Below are positions 1 to 9,709 of a stretch of DNA of 64,000 nucleotides, one piece after another. Made by a program: the position numbers and the translations under genes. Below the pieces are notes generated by a model. It was given only the letters and a program-made list of their open reading frames with translations, was not told the origin of the DNA and searched no databases. Source of the DNA: Pseudo-nitzschia pungens (taxonomy: Eukaryota > Bacillariophyta > Bacillariophyceae > Bacillariales > Bacillariaceae); assembly GCA_037355855.1 (NCBI GenBank), contig CM074758.1, positions 7,165,001-7,229,000 of the forward strand, read 5' to 3'. How positions within the stretch are numbered: position 1 is the first letter of the stretch; each line of letters begins with the position of its first letter.

Positions 1-936
1 ATAATATCCTTGGGACAAGTCCAGTGCCGTAGCTGACTTGAACTTCTGGAGCCTTTGGATCGTCTCCCCTATTCGTGGTAGTGGGAAAGGCTTCCTTTGG
101 ATGGCTGCATTCATTTTCCGGAAGTCCGTAAGGACCCGAATATCCCCTGTCTTTTTGGGTTGACAGAAGGTAGGGGACGCCCATGGTGAGTCATCATCGT
201 GGGGGAGTTTTTCCAATACCCCGATGTCACAGAGCCTGGTGATCTCCTTTCGTAGTGCCTGTTCAAAGGCATGGGGTACGGAGTAGTACCTCTGTCGGAC
301 CGGTTTGACCCCTGGTTGGAGTTCAATGGACACCGGTTCTATATTCTTCAGTAGTCCCAGACCTCCTCCAAAGAGTGTCGGGAATTTCTTCAGTGTTTTC
401 TTCAAGGCTTCCTTGGAGTCCGCAGTAATTTCCAGGTCGTTGACCATAGCGTCTATGTCGACTTTGGAGTAGTCTGCGTCCAAGATTTTGGCTTGCCTTT
501 CTTCCTCTTGTTGGAGGATTGGACTCTGTGTGTTGGCAAAGAATACTGCCTCACATTTGTCCGGGTTAGTTGTGCCATTAGATCGGATCCTATAATCATG
601 TCATAGGGTACTTCCTCATGGTGATGATACTCATCCACTTGGAAGGTCCATTTGATGGTCTTAGAGTTTGAAAATTCTATCAACCTTAGTCCCACTGAAG
701 CCGCAGACTTGGTTCTGAACTTGCCTCCGTACGTGTTGTAGGTGACAGATCTTTGGTCTCGGTTCGTTAGTTGACTTCGGTCGACAAATTGCCTTAGTAT
801 GATGGATTTGGAGCAGCCAGAGTCTAGTAGGCCCCGGAGCATCCTCCCCCTTCCCTTGTGGTCCAATACCTCCACACAGACGTCCGCAAATCTGTTGATG
901 ATGCGGGGTCCCGGTGTGGATGGTATCAGAAGCCAT
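1..936 (-). pseudogene. gypsy pol fragment (protease to start of RT), frameshifted
   Basis: Pieces in different frames match the N-terminal third of the intact pol at 39704-42973. The protease motif LLDSGCSKSI is readable at about 830-800, followed by the conserved stretch ending MIIGSD near 590. A deletion next to 580 removes roughly 25 codons present in the intact copy. A frameshift near 870 separates the start (MASDTIHTG) from the protease. Further down, around 330-110, sequence matching the start of the RT domain remains. As in the intact copy, the first pol codon directly follows the gag stop (TGA then ATG). The fragment is cut by the window edge. It is a relic. Confidence 0.85.
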
Positions 937-2009
937 TCAGTTGTGGGAATCCTTTCTTTTTGAAGGTTTTCCGGTACTTTCTTCTGTACTCTTTGAGTTC
1001 CCGTTCGGAGATGTCGATCTCGTCATCGGAGACTTCATGGTCAGCTTGGGCCGTGGCCAGTACATAAGAGTACTCGTGGTTCGATAGATTCCTTCCCCAG
1101 TGGGGTTTGGAGTGTTGCTCGTAGATCCTGAGTCTTGTTCTTTTGCCACAAAGTGCTCCTTGAGCAGGTTGATGGTTCTCCCGGTCGAACTTCCCCTTCT
1201 TGTGGGGTACCACCGGTTAGTTTCCAGCATTTGCCGGCATGGACCTTGCCACAGGTCTTGCATAGCTGTTTGTTGCTGTTGTCCACTAGGGCGCTTCTTT
1301 TTGCCAGGGGATTTCCCGTGGTGGGTTCCTCCCCCAGATGCGGCCTTGGGGTTCTTCTTGGTACCACCGGTTTGTTTTTCGAGGTCGGAGATGCGTTTGC
1401 GGAGTTCATCCTCGCTCCGGATGGTGATTTCCAGGTTTTCGAGCTTGTCGATGGTGGTGTGAAAGGAGTGGGTGTAGACGTCCCATCCGATATGGTCGAG
1501 CTTCTCTCGTTGGGAGTGGGTCATGTTGGAATCTAGGATTTCCTTCATGTCCTCTTCCGAATAGCTGGATGGTGCAGTGCCGTTTGCGGCGCCACTCTCC
1601 CAGAGGCAGTCGGGTAGATAGCTCTGTAGTTCGGCCATACGGTTTGCCCAAGAGCGGATACCGTGTTTCATGTCGATTTTCGTATTCCGAATGAATCTTC
1701 GGAGCAGAATGTAGGATCTTTTGCCATTCATGTCATTGCCAAAGACTTTGAGTTTGAGGGCGTGCATACACTCCTCAATGACATCCTTTCTGTACTCCTG
1801 GGTTCGGTAGTAACAATTTTCTGGTCAAAGTCTCTCTTCCAGGTGATAAAGAGTTCCGGTCTTTCCGTGCCGGTGAGCACCTTTAGGTAGTCACTGAAGG
1901 CCACTCCTCCCTTTTCGGAGTCGATGCTCATCTTTACGGCATTGGCATCTTCCGGCCAGTCTTCTCGTGCAAAGGTAAAGGGTTTCTGTTTGGTTCCTTT
2001 AGACGCCAT
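937..2009 (-). pseudogene. gypsy gag, internally deleted and frameshifted
   Basis: The start MASKGTKQKPFTF and the next ~65 residues align with the intact gag at 38264. The sequence then jumps, near 1800, to a region matching the gag middle (MHALKLKVFGND), with some 360 bp missing and the frame changed. The middle section is readable down to about 1290. A frameshift there sends the zinc-knuckle region into another frame, where CKTCGKVHAGKCW can still be read. The stop TGA is immediately followed by the ATG of pol. What is known: gag proteins package element RNA. What is seen: a disabled copy. Homology to the intact element is clear. Confidence 0.85.
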
Positions 2010-2752
2010 GGTGGGTTAATCGGTTATTTTATTTAATCTAGTTACACTATTCCTGTTATCTTTGCTGTTTGTGTTGGAACTGAGCAAAAAGTGATTGCTC
2101 AGCTCCTCCAGTTTCTCTTGCTGGATTTCCACTGCTCTCGTGATAACTCGTGTTATAACTGATTTTTCCCCTGGCTTGTCCAGTGGTGGGAGTTGTTCCT
2201 CTCTTTAGCTCCCGGGAATCCTGTGGCTCCCCGGAGTTGTTTCTGTTTTTATTTCGTGGGATTTGATTCCCGTGGTTCTCCGGCGTTGCTTCTCTCTTAA
2301 GCCGTCACCGGGCCGGTCCCACTTCCCGTTTCCCGTGGGGTTAGTGGTGTTTAGGTATTTGTTATATACCTTTCCGGATATCCGTATATTTCGTTTCTGG
2401 TTGGCATACCCCCTGCGGTCTGTCCATCCACTCAGTGTTGGTCCAATTGGTCCACTCGCTGGATTATGTGTCACTTTTTCAGTGTGTATTTTCGAATTTT
2501 TCGATTATTTCTGCTGTCGACCATGGTCCTGTTTAGGTCCTTAGGTGTCTTTGTTGCTGCTGCTGCTCCCTGTGCCGGGGCTAACAGTTGCTGGGGTTGG
2601 TATTCCTGTGCTGCAGACACTGGATATCCTTCTCCCTGTTTTTGCTTCGCTGCGCCTCCATTTTTGGCAGTCTTTCGAATTCGTCGACTCTTTTCGGTTG
2701 GTCGATTTCTTTCTGCTCATGGTCATCAGCGCTCAGCTAGATTTGAAAATCA

Positions 2753-2941
2753 TGCCATACCCCGGGTCTACTAGTGATTAGAATAGTAGTGATATGCAAA
2801 TTGTGAGCCCTATTGGTTAGTGTATTTGCTACAGTTCTAAGAGCTCTCCAGATCGGCGATCCTATCGACTCGCCGATTGTTTTTATCCTTATCCTTAATC
2901 CAGTCCCGTATGTACTCGTGACTGTATTTCGGTGTACGGCA
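2753..2941 (-). repeat. 5' LTR of the decayed gypsy copy
   Basis: This stretch is the reverse complement of a diverged version of the 185-bp LTRs at 37343 and 42998. It starts TGCC and ends GGCA on the plus strand, so both termini keep the usual TG...CA. Differences from the intact LTR are spread throughout, consistent with age. Its partner LTR lies outside the window, so no target duplication can be checked. Confidence 0.85.
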
Positions 2942-3619
2942 GACTTGGTTCCCCCTGACTTGAGACAGCTGATTGTTAACAGATACTCACTTCTAAATGG
3001 AGGAGAAGAAGATTACAATCCAATCAAACAGATTCAAATCATTCCTTCGAACCACGATGGCGTCGTGCACATGGATGAGATCCCTGATGATGATACAGCA
3101 GACAGAGAGGGAGGATTTGGAAGAGGGGGACAAGGGTGGAGGAATGCACTCTATGCAAAGAGTTGTTCTACTCAAACTAATGTGGTAGAGATCAAGAACC
3201 ATCAGCTCGCGGAGCTCGCAGAGATAAAGCGGCAGTTGCAAACACTGACTGCAATGGTTCGTGGATTGTCATATGCTCCTGCTAGGAGAGCTGCTGGTGG
3301 TGGTGGTGGTGGAGGAGGAGCAGCGAGACGCGCTGCAGTAGGTGTTCCTGAGCGTGGAAAGCCTGCTACTCTCTTTCCACACCCTTGGACTATCGAAGCG
3401 ATATGGGATGAGTATCAGAATGGGATTGGTGGTCGAAAGCCAGCAAGGGACTTCACTAGACGAGAGAGGGGAAGCTGTAAGTATAAGTATGCCCGTCGCA
3501 AGCTGATATGGGATACTATAGAGCGCTTGCTAGATAGAGGGAATGATCTGAGTACAGCGTGCAACGAGATTAGACGGGTCGTAGGATTTGTACGTGTTTT
3601 CTGGTACTCATACTTTTAG
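2942..3619 (+). pseudogene. C-terminal fragment resembling a GCR1_C/Crypton DNA-binding region
   Basis: An open frame leaves the gypsy LTR at 2942 and runs to a stop at 3619. It encodes an acidic linker, a short helical segment (about 3190-3270, heptad-like), a run of glycines, then a basic C-terminal block. That block contains WTIEAIWDEYQNG, a KPARDFTRRERG segment and KYARRKLIWDTI. This W-E-Y-x-G plus RR-x-x-I-W layout resembles, from memory, the GCR1_C DNA-binding domain found at the end of Crypton tyrosine-recombinase transposons in fungi and stramenopiles. That match is inference. No recombinase catalytic residues are visible; they would lie upstream, beyond the gypsy insertion. It may instead be a host gene with the same domain. 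The first in-frame start is not determinable because the 5' end is lost. Confidence 0.45.
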
Positions 3620-4063
3620 TTGCATATTGTGTACGTAGTAGTTACCATCACAGTAAGATCTTATGTGTAAGGTTACTACGGTATGTTCAATGTGGAGTGA
3701 AAAAAGAAGGAACAATAATTCGCTGGTCCAACAAATTGAAAATTTCCATTGCTCTCTGTTACACGTGACTCTCAAAATCAAACTCGTTCGCACGGATAAC
3801 CAGCTTGGCACCAGTCATCACCCCTGCCAACAACAGCAGTAAGAGCAATAGATACACCGGTACGAGAGCGTACTTCAACGAAATTACCAAGTACGAGTAA
3901 TAAGACCGAAGCGTCGTATAAATCATACCCTTGGACGTTGTCAACTCTCCTGCCTTGCTGCCGATAGGAAAGAGTCGTTCCTTTTCAAACATCTTCGTGG
4001 AAACAATTCTTCGATCGACGACGCCACGCAATACACTCCGTCTTGAATCCTTCAACAACAATC
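3620..4063. other. Intergenic, upstream of the SET gene
   Basis: No gene on the plus strand. On the minus strand a 100-codon frame (4061-3759) begins with ATG three bases from the SET gene start. It encodes a basic N-terminus, one strongly hydrophobic stretch (about residues 57-82, leucine-rich) and a polar tail. It lacks recognisable homology and overlaps the likely SET promoter and 5' UTR, so it is not called as a gene. Confidence 0.4.
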
Positions 4064-5344
4064 ATGTTTTTTGACGCTGCAATAACGTCCTCTTTTTTGT
4101 CGACTCTCGCCTTGTTTTTGGCAACGGGACGCGGGAACGACAACATCTTCCAAGCCGGTGGACAGTTTTGTAGAGTGCCGTTTCAGCCATTGCCATCTCT
4201 GACTCGAAATGGAATGTCAAAGTTGTCGCAACGCTCTCTGCCCGTTTTGAAGAATGATGGCACGAGTACAGCTGGAAGTGAGAGCGCTACAAGCGCAGGC
4301 GACAACATGTTGGTCGGACGAGCCGTGAAACAAGAAAAGTACATTGAGCTTCTGGCGTGGTTGACCGCTAACGGAGCAACCGTGAATGAATGTTTGGAAA
4401 TTCAACAATCCTCTCAAGGCGAGCAAGCAGGATACGGGATTTTCGTCAAACGTCCAATTGAAGAAGGTGAATTGTTGTTTTCGATCCCTCGCAACCTATG
4501 CGTGACAATAGAAAAGGCCACTTCTTCTGACGACGACGACGGAGGTGAATTTGGAAAAACTCTTCAAGCTCTTATCGAAAAAGCTGGGCCGGGTGGTATA
4601 ACCGTTGCGATGGCTGGTTACATGGCTAAAGAGTACATCTTAACCTGCTTGGATGAAGACGATGGAGAGGTAGGGGGAAATCAGAAGAAAAGCAGTCGGT
4701 GGGGACCCTATTTGGCGCTTTTGCCGTGGAAGCGTGGTGTCAACAACCAAGAACACATCCTATTTTGGAATGACCAACAGATAGAAGACTTGTTGCAAGG
4801 ATCTCTCTGCTACCAAGAGGCAAAAAGTCTAAGAGAGGAAGTCGCTCTTTCCATCAGAGTTTTGGGGCCAATGTTGAAACGGTCCGTTCGCGTGGCACGA
4901 GGAGAGGAAAGCGCGACGACCAACGCACTTGAAAGGCTGTCGAGCTTGCTTCCTTGGCAACGAATGCAACAAGGCGCTGATCTCTCTGACTCACTCGACG
5001 ATAAACTTGTAGCCGATGCTATCAAAGGGGCTTTTGTCTCGCTTCTTACTCGGAGTTTTCAAGATGACGAGAGTGTCGAGGAAGATGGATGCGAAAAGTT
5101 GGTACCACTATTAGATCTGATGCAACACTCAGATACCCCGAATGTAAGACATAATGTCGTCAATCAAGGAGATGGCGAAGATTCTGCGGTGGAAGTGCGG
5201 GCGCGTATCCCTATAGCTGCTGGGTCAGAACTTTGGAACCAGTATCGATCAGAAGAAGACGAGGCTATGCCATATTCGCGGTTTTTTACAAGGTACGCAA
5301 AGATTGGTGAGGTGGTTCCATACTATTTGCACGGTCTTTTGTGA
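4064..5344 (+). CDS. SET-domain protein, SETD3/Rubisco LSMT-like
   Basis: Single exon, 426 residues. The frame is open seven codons further up, but the first ATG is at 4064; it gives an N-terminus (MFFDAAITSSFLSTLALFLA) that looks like a signal peptide or anchor. The SET fold is split, as in the SETD3/Rubisco large-subunit methyltransferase group. GYGIFVKRPIEEGELLFSIP lies near residue 122, WGPYLALLP near 220, LLDLMQHSDTPN near 351, and a final LWNQY near 391. Family members transfer methyl from S-adenosylmethionine to lysine or histidine of target proteins. The usual N-H-S of the SAM-binding motif reads Q-H-S here. The C-terminal Rubisco-LSMT substrate-binding domain is not evident, so the target is unknown. 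It converges with the OTU gene. The SET assignment is strong; the substrate is not known. Confidence 0.85.
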   Translation: MFFDAAITSSFLSTLALFLATGRGNDNIFQAGGQFCRVPFQPLPSLTRNGMSKLSQRSLPVLKNDGTSTAGSESATSAGDNMLVGRAVKQEKYIELLAWLTANGATVNECLEIQQSSQGEQAGYGIFVKRPIEEGELLFSIPRNLCVTIEKATSSDDDDGGEFGKTLQALIEKAGPGGITVAMAGYMAKEYILTCLDEDDGEVGGNQKKSSRWGPYLALLPWKRGVNNQEHILFWNDQQIEDLLQGSLCYQEAKSLREEVALSIRVLGPMLKRSVRVARGEESATTNALERLSSLLPWQRMQQGADLSDSLDDKLVADAIKGAFVSLLTRSFQDDESVEEDGCEKLVPLLDLMQHSDTPNVRHNVVNQGDGEDSAVEVRARIPIAAGSELWNQYRSEEDEAMPYSRFFTRYAKIGEVVPYYLHGLL

Positions 5345-5961
5345 TTGATGACAGTTGTGGGGGTGAATTTCTGCTCAGGCATAGGTCATGAATCTTCGCC
5401 TAACATTTTTTTCTACTGTTCAATCTAGGTTTGGTTTTGTCCCTGGAATCAACGAACCGATTGAGAATTTACTGCTTGACAAAAGTACAATATTTTATCC
5501 CCAAAAGGCAGAAATTTAGGAACAGACTGAAACGGTTTAAATCTGTGTCCCAGAGATATGATCCGACGTAACAAAATATTTTCCTCTTCGATTACAATCA
5601 CTTTCAGCTTGTCAACTGTTTCTGCTCGTCAAAGTTTTTCACACTAAACATCTCGCAACGGATGTTGGATGTTATGGGAAAAAAAATGAAAAAAAAAACG
5701 CATGCTTCCCACCGGAATTTGACGCAGATGGGTTAAATTCCTTGCATGTCTCGAAAGACACTGTACACATGTCGAGCATTTGAAACATTCCTTGTTGTAC
5801 AGCCATTGTATGCATCCCGCTGTCTTCAATTGATTGCTCAGTCGAGTCATGTTTTTTACACCGACACGTTGCAGCAGTGAGAAGAAACGTTGGATTGATC
5901 GCAATAATGGTTGGTCGAGTTCATTCCGTGTTTGCTCCTTGTGGAATTCGCAAAATTCAAT
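5345..5961. other. Intergenic between convergent SET and OTU genes
   Basis: About 617 bp holding the 3' ends of two convergent genes. It is AT-rich with A-runs near 5680-5700. No gene or RNA is recognised. Confidence 0.5.
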
Positions 5962-6825
5962 CTAGATGCATATTTCCTGGGGCAACAAAACGCATGCGTG
6001 TTTCTCTGTTGGCGAAACATCTAAGACAAGAATATGTAATCTCCACGAGTATGCACTAAGCTCCATGGTAGAACTAAATACTGAGTCAGGAACCGAAGAC
6101 AGACAGGGATCCTCGAAGATTCCTTCTCCGAAAGAACCCTTGCAAACAATGGGGAATAGAACCTCCGAAGATGTCTCTGTATTGTTTGAAGTTTGTTTTG
6201 CACTGCTCCCTTGATGCTTCAACCGTTCGTAGTCGGCCTCGTAAATACTGATCGGTCGTCTCAATACATTGGATAATACAGCAAGTTCTGGTCCTCCTCC
6301 GTATAAACCGCCATTGCGTCCTTCCGTTCGTAGTGCTTTGAGATAGTCTTCTGTGGTGTTCGTCGATGGCTCTAGTTTCACGGCCGCTTCTAGTAACCTC
6401 GAAGCCTGAACAATATTGCCTTCCCCGATACACAACTTTCCCTCCGAAGATAAGACTTGTGCCACAATTTCTCTCGTCTCTCTGGATATCCCCCTCAACA
6501 ACTCATCGTTACCGCCAAGACCCATCGACGTTGCAGCCGCAAGAGCTACCGCCAGGAACATACAATCCCCATCGCCCGGGACATTTCTCATCGTAAACTT
6601 CGTACATCTTTCTTCCTGAGACTCATCCTCACGGGCCACAAAATATTGAGGATTAATACAGACATTGTTTGGAGAAAACTGAAAATCAGGAAGCCTAATC
6701 GGATGCGTTGTTGCGGATGGGGTCGTCACCGTGAGAGCTTTCGATAATGCTAAGCACTGGAGTGATACAAGAATCCCTCTTAACGCCAGCGTCAAAAAGT
6801 TCTCAATGCCATACCGTCTTCGCAT
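5962..6825 (-). CDS. OTU-like cysteine protease (predicted deubiquitinase)
   Basis: 287 residues from the ATG at 6825. The frame stays open 39 codons further upstream without an ATG, so 6825 is preferred. The N-terminus (RRRYGIENFLTLALRGILVS) is basic then hydrophobic and could be a signal peptide. Catalytic elements of the OTU fold are visible: VPGDGDCMFLAVA near residue 84 with the aspartate and nucleophilic cysteine; a Y-G-G-G-P-E-L block near 177 followed by RRPISIYE; and KHACVLLP near the C-terminus supplying the histidine. OTU proteases cleave ubiquitin or ubiquitin-like conjugates. The signal-like N-terminus suggests ER, plastid periplastid space or secretion, but that is inference. 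It converges with the SET gene. No intron is needed. Confidence 0.82.
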   Translation of the reverse strand: MRRRYGIENFLTLALRGILVSLQCLALSKALTVTTPSATTHPIRLPDFQFSPNNVCINPQYFVAREDESQEERCTKFTMRNVPGDGDCMFLAVALAAATSMGLGGNDELLRGISRETREIVAQVLSSEGKLCIGEGNIVQASRLLEAAVKLEPSTNTTEDYLKALRTEGRNGGLYGGGPELAVLSNVLRRPISIYEADYERLKHQGSSAKQTSNNTETSSEVLFPIVCKGSFGEGIFEDPCLSSVPDSVFSSTMELSAYSWRLHILVLDVSPTEKHACVLLPQEICI

Positions 6826-7909
6826 TTTCTGTTCACCTGTTGAGTTTAACAATACTCGTAATATGACGAGCTGTCGCGTTACCCTACGATTAAACCTTAC
6901 TCCTTTTCTGGTGTTCTGATTTTTTTTACCGATGGCGGACAAATCGGACCCATGAAAGTGCTCTGTTTTTTTTTAAATTGAGATGATCTCTTTCTTTGTG
7001 CTTCAATCTCCTTCTCCTCGTCTGTTTTTCTTGTGGAAGCTTACGTGTCGTATTCTTATCTAAAAGTGTCGGAATCAAAAAATAAATATTACGCGCTGCG
7101 CGCAAAAGCTAGTCGTGAATAAGACTAAAAATCTACCTTCGGTGTGTACGATTTCCTTACCGTACGGTAGGACTGTTGTGCTGCATCAGATAGACTTCTA
7201 TTCCATTGAAAACATGTTCCAATCAATCATTCATGTTGTAATCTTACCGTAACTACCTGTGATCCCTCCTTAGAGAATCCATATTTCACTCAAGCCAGAA
7301 GTACGTTGAACTTGTACCAAGTCTTGATTGAGATTACTTCTTCGTCCGAAAACTGGTTCGCGACCCCTCCCAAGAATTTTTAGCTCGATTCCTAGCTCTC
7401 TCCCGATTCGCAACCCCAATCGTGACCGAATAACTAATACCTCAATTCCGAGAAAAAAAAATTCAAACAAGACCCAAATTTTTTTGTAAGACTCAAATAT
7501 TTTTTCTTCAGTCACTTAATCAAATTAATCAACATTTTCAAAAAAATTATTTGTTTTCTCAAAATAATTCCCCCCTTCCCCCATTTTTTTCTTAATTTGA
7601 CTCATTATTACCGACCCTACCATCATTATATATTACGATACTGTTGCAGAAATTCACTCCCAAAAATTTATTTCTCATCCTGACACAAAGTATTTCCCAT
7701 CACACCCCTCATGAAATTCATCACAAAAATCACAATTATTACCCGAAGCCCAGGAATTGCGACCCTCATGAAAAAAAATTTTGAAACACTATGATGCAAA
7801 ATATAAGTCTTTCTTTTGATAAATATTGATATTACTCTAATAATTGTTTATTCTCTGTTCAATTTTCTCACACACTCACACACAAATTTTGGTTCGATCG
7901 AACGATTTT
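6826..7909. other. Intergenic, AT-rich, upstream of OTU gene
   Basis: No coding region is supported. The sequence becomes very AT-rich after about 7440, with long A and T runs (7455-7560). It probably contains the OTU promoter next to 6826. No RNA gene or mobile element is recognised. Confidence 0.5.
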
Positions 7910-8580
7910 TAAAGACTGGCCAACGCCATATCGTTACTGCCAGTAAAGTTCTCCTCATCTTCATTTACATCTAGCAAAGCTTGTAGCTCCGGACTAATGT
8001 ATTCAGTAACTTCTTCCTCCTGCACCCAGTCCTCATCGAACGGACTGTTGTTGTTGTCATTGTTTACATTCTAGCGACGGAGCCTCTCTCTCAATCTTTC
8101 CTCACATTCTCTACCCGTTCTCGGATCTTTCATCAGCACATCAATCTCCCTGCACAAGTTATTGAACAGTGCTAGACCTTCCTTTGACCATGATTGCTGC
8201 TCTCCACTGTATTGGTCACAAAATTTCTTTTTCTTCCTCCTTCTCACAATCCTGCCACCGCCGTTCTTTTTTTGCTCAACATGATTCACCCAAACATCAT
8301 ACTCGTTATGAATCATCATCAATGCAAATGCTTCATCGGTAACTGTGAAAATTTCACTTATCAAACATGTCGTCTTTCTGTGTCTGTAGTCCTTCTTTAT
8401 TGGACAGATGCTTGATAGAATCCGAGTCACAAAGTAATAAAAATCCTCATTTTCACTGTTGTTGTAATACCTTCTGTACTCTGGGTTAAGTCCCAGCTTC
8501 TTTCTACTACTACGTCTGTTAACTGTTTTTCAACCCCTGCTCAAAACGTTAGTACCCCACCTCCAAAGGTCTAAATTTGA
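7910..8580 (-). pseudogene. C-terminal part of a lineage-specific gene with in-frame stops
   Basis: One minus-strand frame reads through from about 8580 to a TAA near 7910, interrupted by only two stops (TGA near 8532, TAG at 8071-8073). Between them lies a coherent protein with FTVTDEAFALMMIHNEYDVW, a basic K/R run, and SWSKEGLALFNNLCREI. After the TAG the same frame continues with an acidic tail (DEDWVQEEEV...). The pattern D-E-A-F-A-L then S-K-E-G-x-x-x-F-N resembles uncharacterised multicopy proteins I recall from diatoms; no function is known. The stops could be decay or sequencing error. It may be the 3' end of the gene whose N-terminal part is at 9710-10459 on the same strand. Confidence 0.5.
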
Positions 8581-8689
8581 GAGCCATTGTTGAACTTGTA
8601 CTTCAAAATTTATCACGCACTCCCAATTTTCTTTATAACGTATATCATGAAAAAAATGAGGGCGCACGGCCTCAATTTATTCACCTCCC

Positions 8690-8830
8690 GCATGTAACAT
8701 TTCACACTTTAACCTCTAAATATTATTGCTTCCACCTCAAAAAATATTATTATCAACCTCTCAAGATTTCACACTCGGACCTCTCAATATTATCTGCTTC
8801 CACCTCGAAAAATATTATTATCCATCCTCT
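8690..8830. repeat. Two diverged ~66-bp tandem units
   Basis: A unit containing TTTCACAC...ACCTCT then TCCACCTC and AATATTATTATC occurs near 8700 and again near 8766, with scattered changes. The motif CACCTC recurs throughout 8560-8830. It is non-coding. Confidence 0.55.
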
Positions 8831-9019
8831 TCAAATGGTATGCTCCATCGTCCAAATATCTCACTCCCTGTCCTACTAATATCTCGTTCTCCATCCGCAT
8901 AATTTATCAGGCGCCGCGCCGACATCATAATGTACCAGTCTACGAATCACATAATAATACAATTTTATTAAGGTTAAGAGCTACTACCCTGACGGCTACC
9001 AAATTCTGTTGCATTTTAT

Positions 9020-9535
9020 TTCAGTTGCCGTCGCCTTTTACTTCAGTTCCTGTCGCATCCTGTCGCATCGTATTTTAGTTCCCGTCGCATTGTATTTCAG
9101 TTGCGTTCTGTGTATTCTTCCCTACCAGGAGCAAGCAGGCAATTACATGCATGGTTAGAAGTGGACTCCATGATAAATGCCCCCAATCTTGATGCAGTTC
9201 ACTCACCGTCGGATTGTATTTCAGTTCCCGTCGCATCGTATTTTAGTTCCCATCGGATTGTATTTCAGTTCCCGTCGCATCGTATTTTAGTTCCTGTCGC
9301 ATTGTATTTCAGTTGCGTTCTGTGTATTCTTCCCTACCAGGAGCAAGCAGGCAATTACATGCATGGTTAGAAGTGGACTCCATGATAAATGCCCCCAATC
9401 TTGATGCAGCTCACTCACCGTCGGATTGTATTTCAGTTCCCGTCGCATCGTATTTTAGTTCGCGTCGCATTGTATTTCAGTTCCCGTCGCATCGTATTTT
9501 AGTTCCTGTCGCATTGTATTTCAGTTGCGCTCTGC
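9020..9535. repeat. Nested tandem repeat: 212-bp duplication built on ~27-bp units
   Basis: The segment starting GTTGCGTTCTGTGTATTC at about 9100 is repeated at about 9312, giving a 212-bp direct duplication with few differences. Each copy ends in a run of shorter units of the form TTCAGTTCCCGTCGCAT followed by CGTATTTTAGTTC, which also fill 9020-9100 and 9420-9520. Open frames across it are a by-product of the repeat (the same peptide occurs twice) and are not called as genes. Confidence 0.8.
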
Positions 9536-9709
9536 TAGTACCATTACTACTAGTACCCTCCCGCATCACAATCTCCACTTTACCCGGAAAGGAATCTGGC
9601 ACAATGCCTTCGCGATCGAGTGTGTCCTCTAGTAGTACACAGCAGTAGAAAATGTTAGAGTAGCAGGGGATATACCATCAATCACCACCAAGCAGTAATA
9701 GTAACCAAT

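Larger units (their letters stand above)
1..2941 (-). mobile_element. Decayed Ty3/gypsy retrotransposon, 5' part
   Basis: Reading the minus strand from 2941 downward gives a 5' LTR (2941-2753), a leader (2752-2010), gag (2009-937) and the first part of pol (936-1). The element leaves the window at base 1, so its 3' LTR is not visible. It belongs to the same family as the intact element at 37343-43182: LTR, leader, gag and pol all align with that copy. Unlike it, this copy has an internal gag deletion and several frameshifts, so it cannot encode working proteins. Because the LTR abuts the Crypton-like fragment at 2942, the insertion seems to have cut that gene; its other half would lie left of the window. 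Confidence 0.88.

Noticed and set aside
3759..4061. Minus-strand 100-codon frame with one hydrophobic segment
   Set aside because: Overlaps the SET gene 5' region, no homology recognised, and a single hydrophobic stretch is common by chance.
9101..9648. Two ~100-codon frames beginning MRSVYSSLPG
   Set aside because: They are the same repeat-derived peptide twice, created by the 212-bp duplication.
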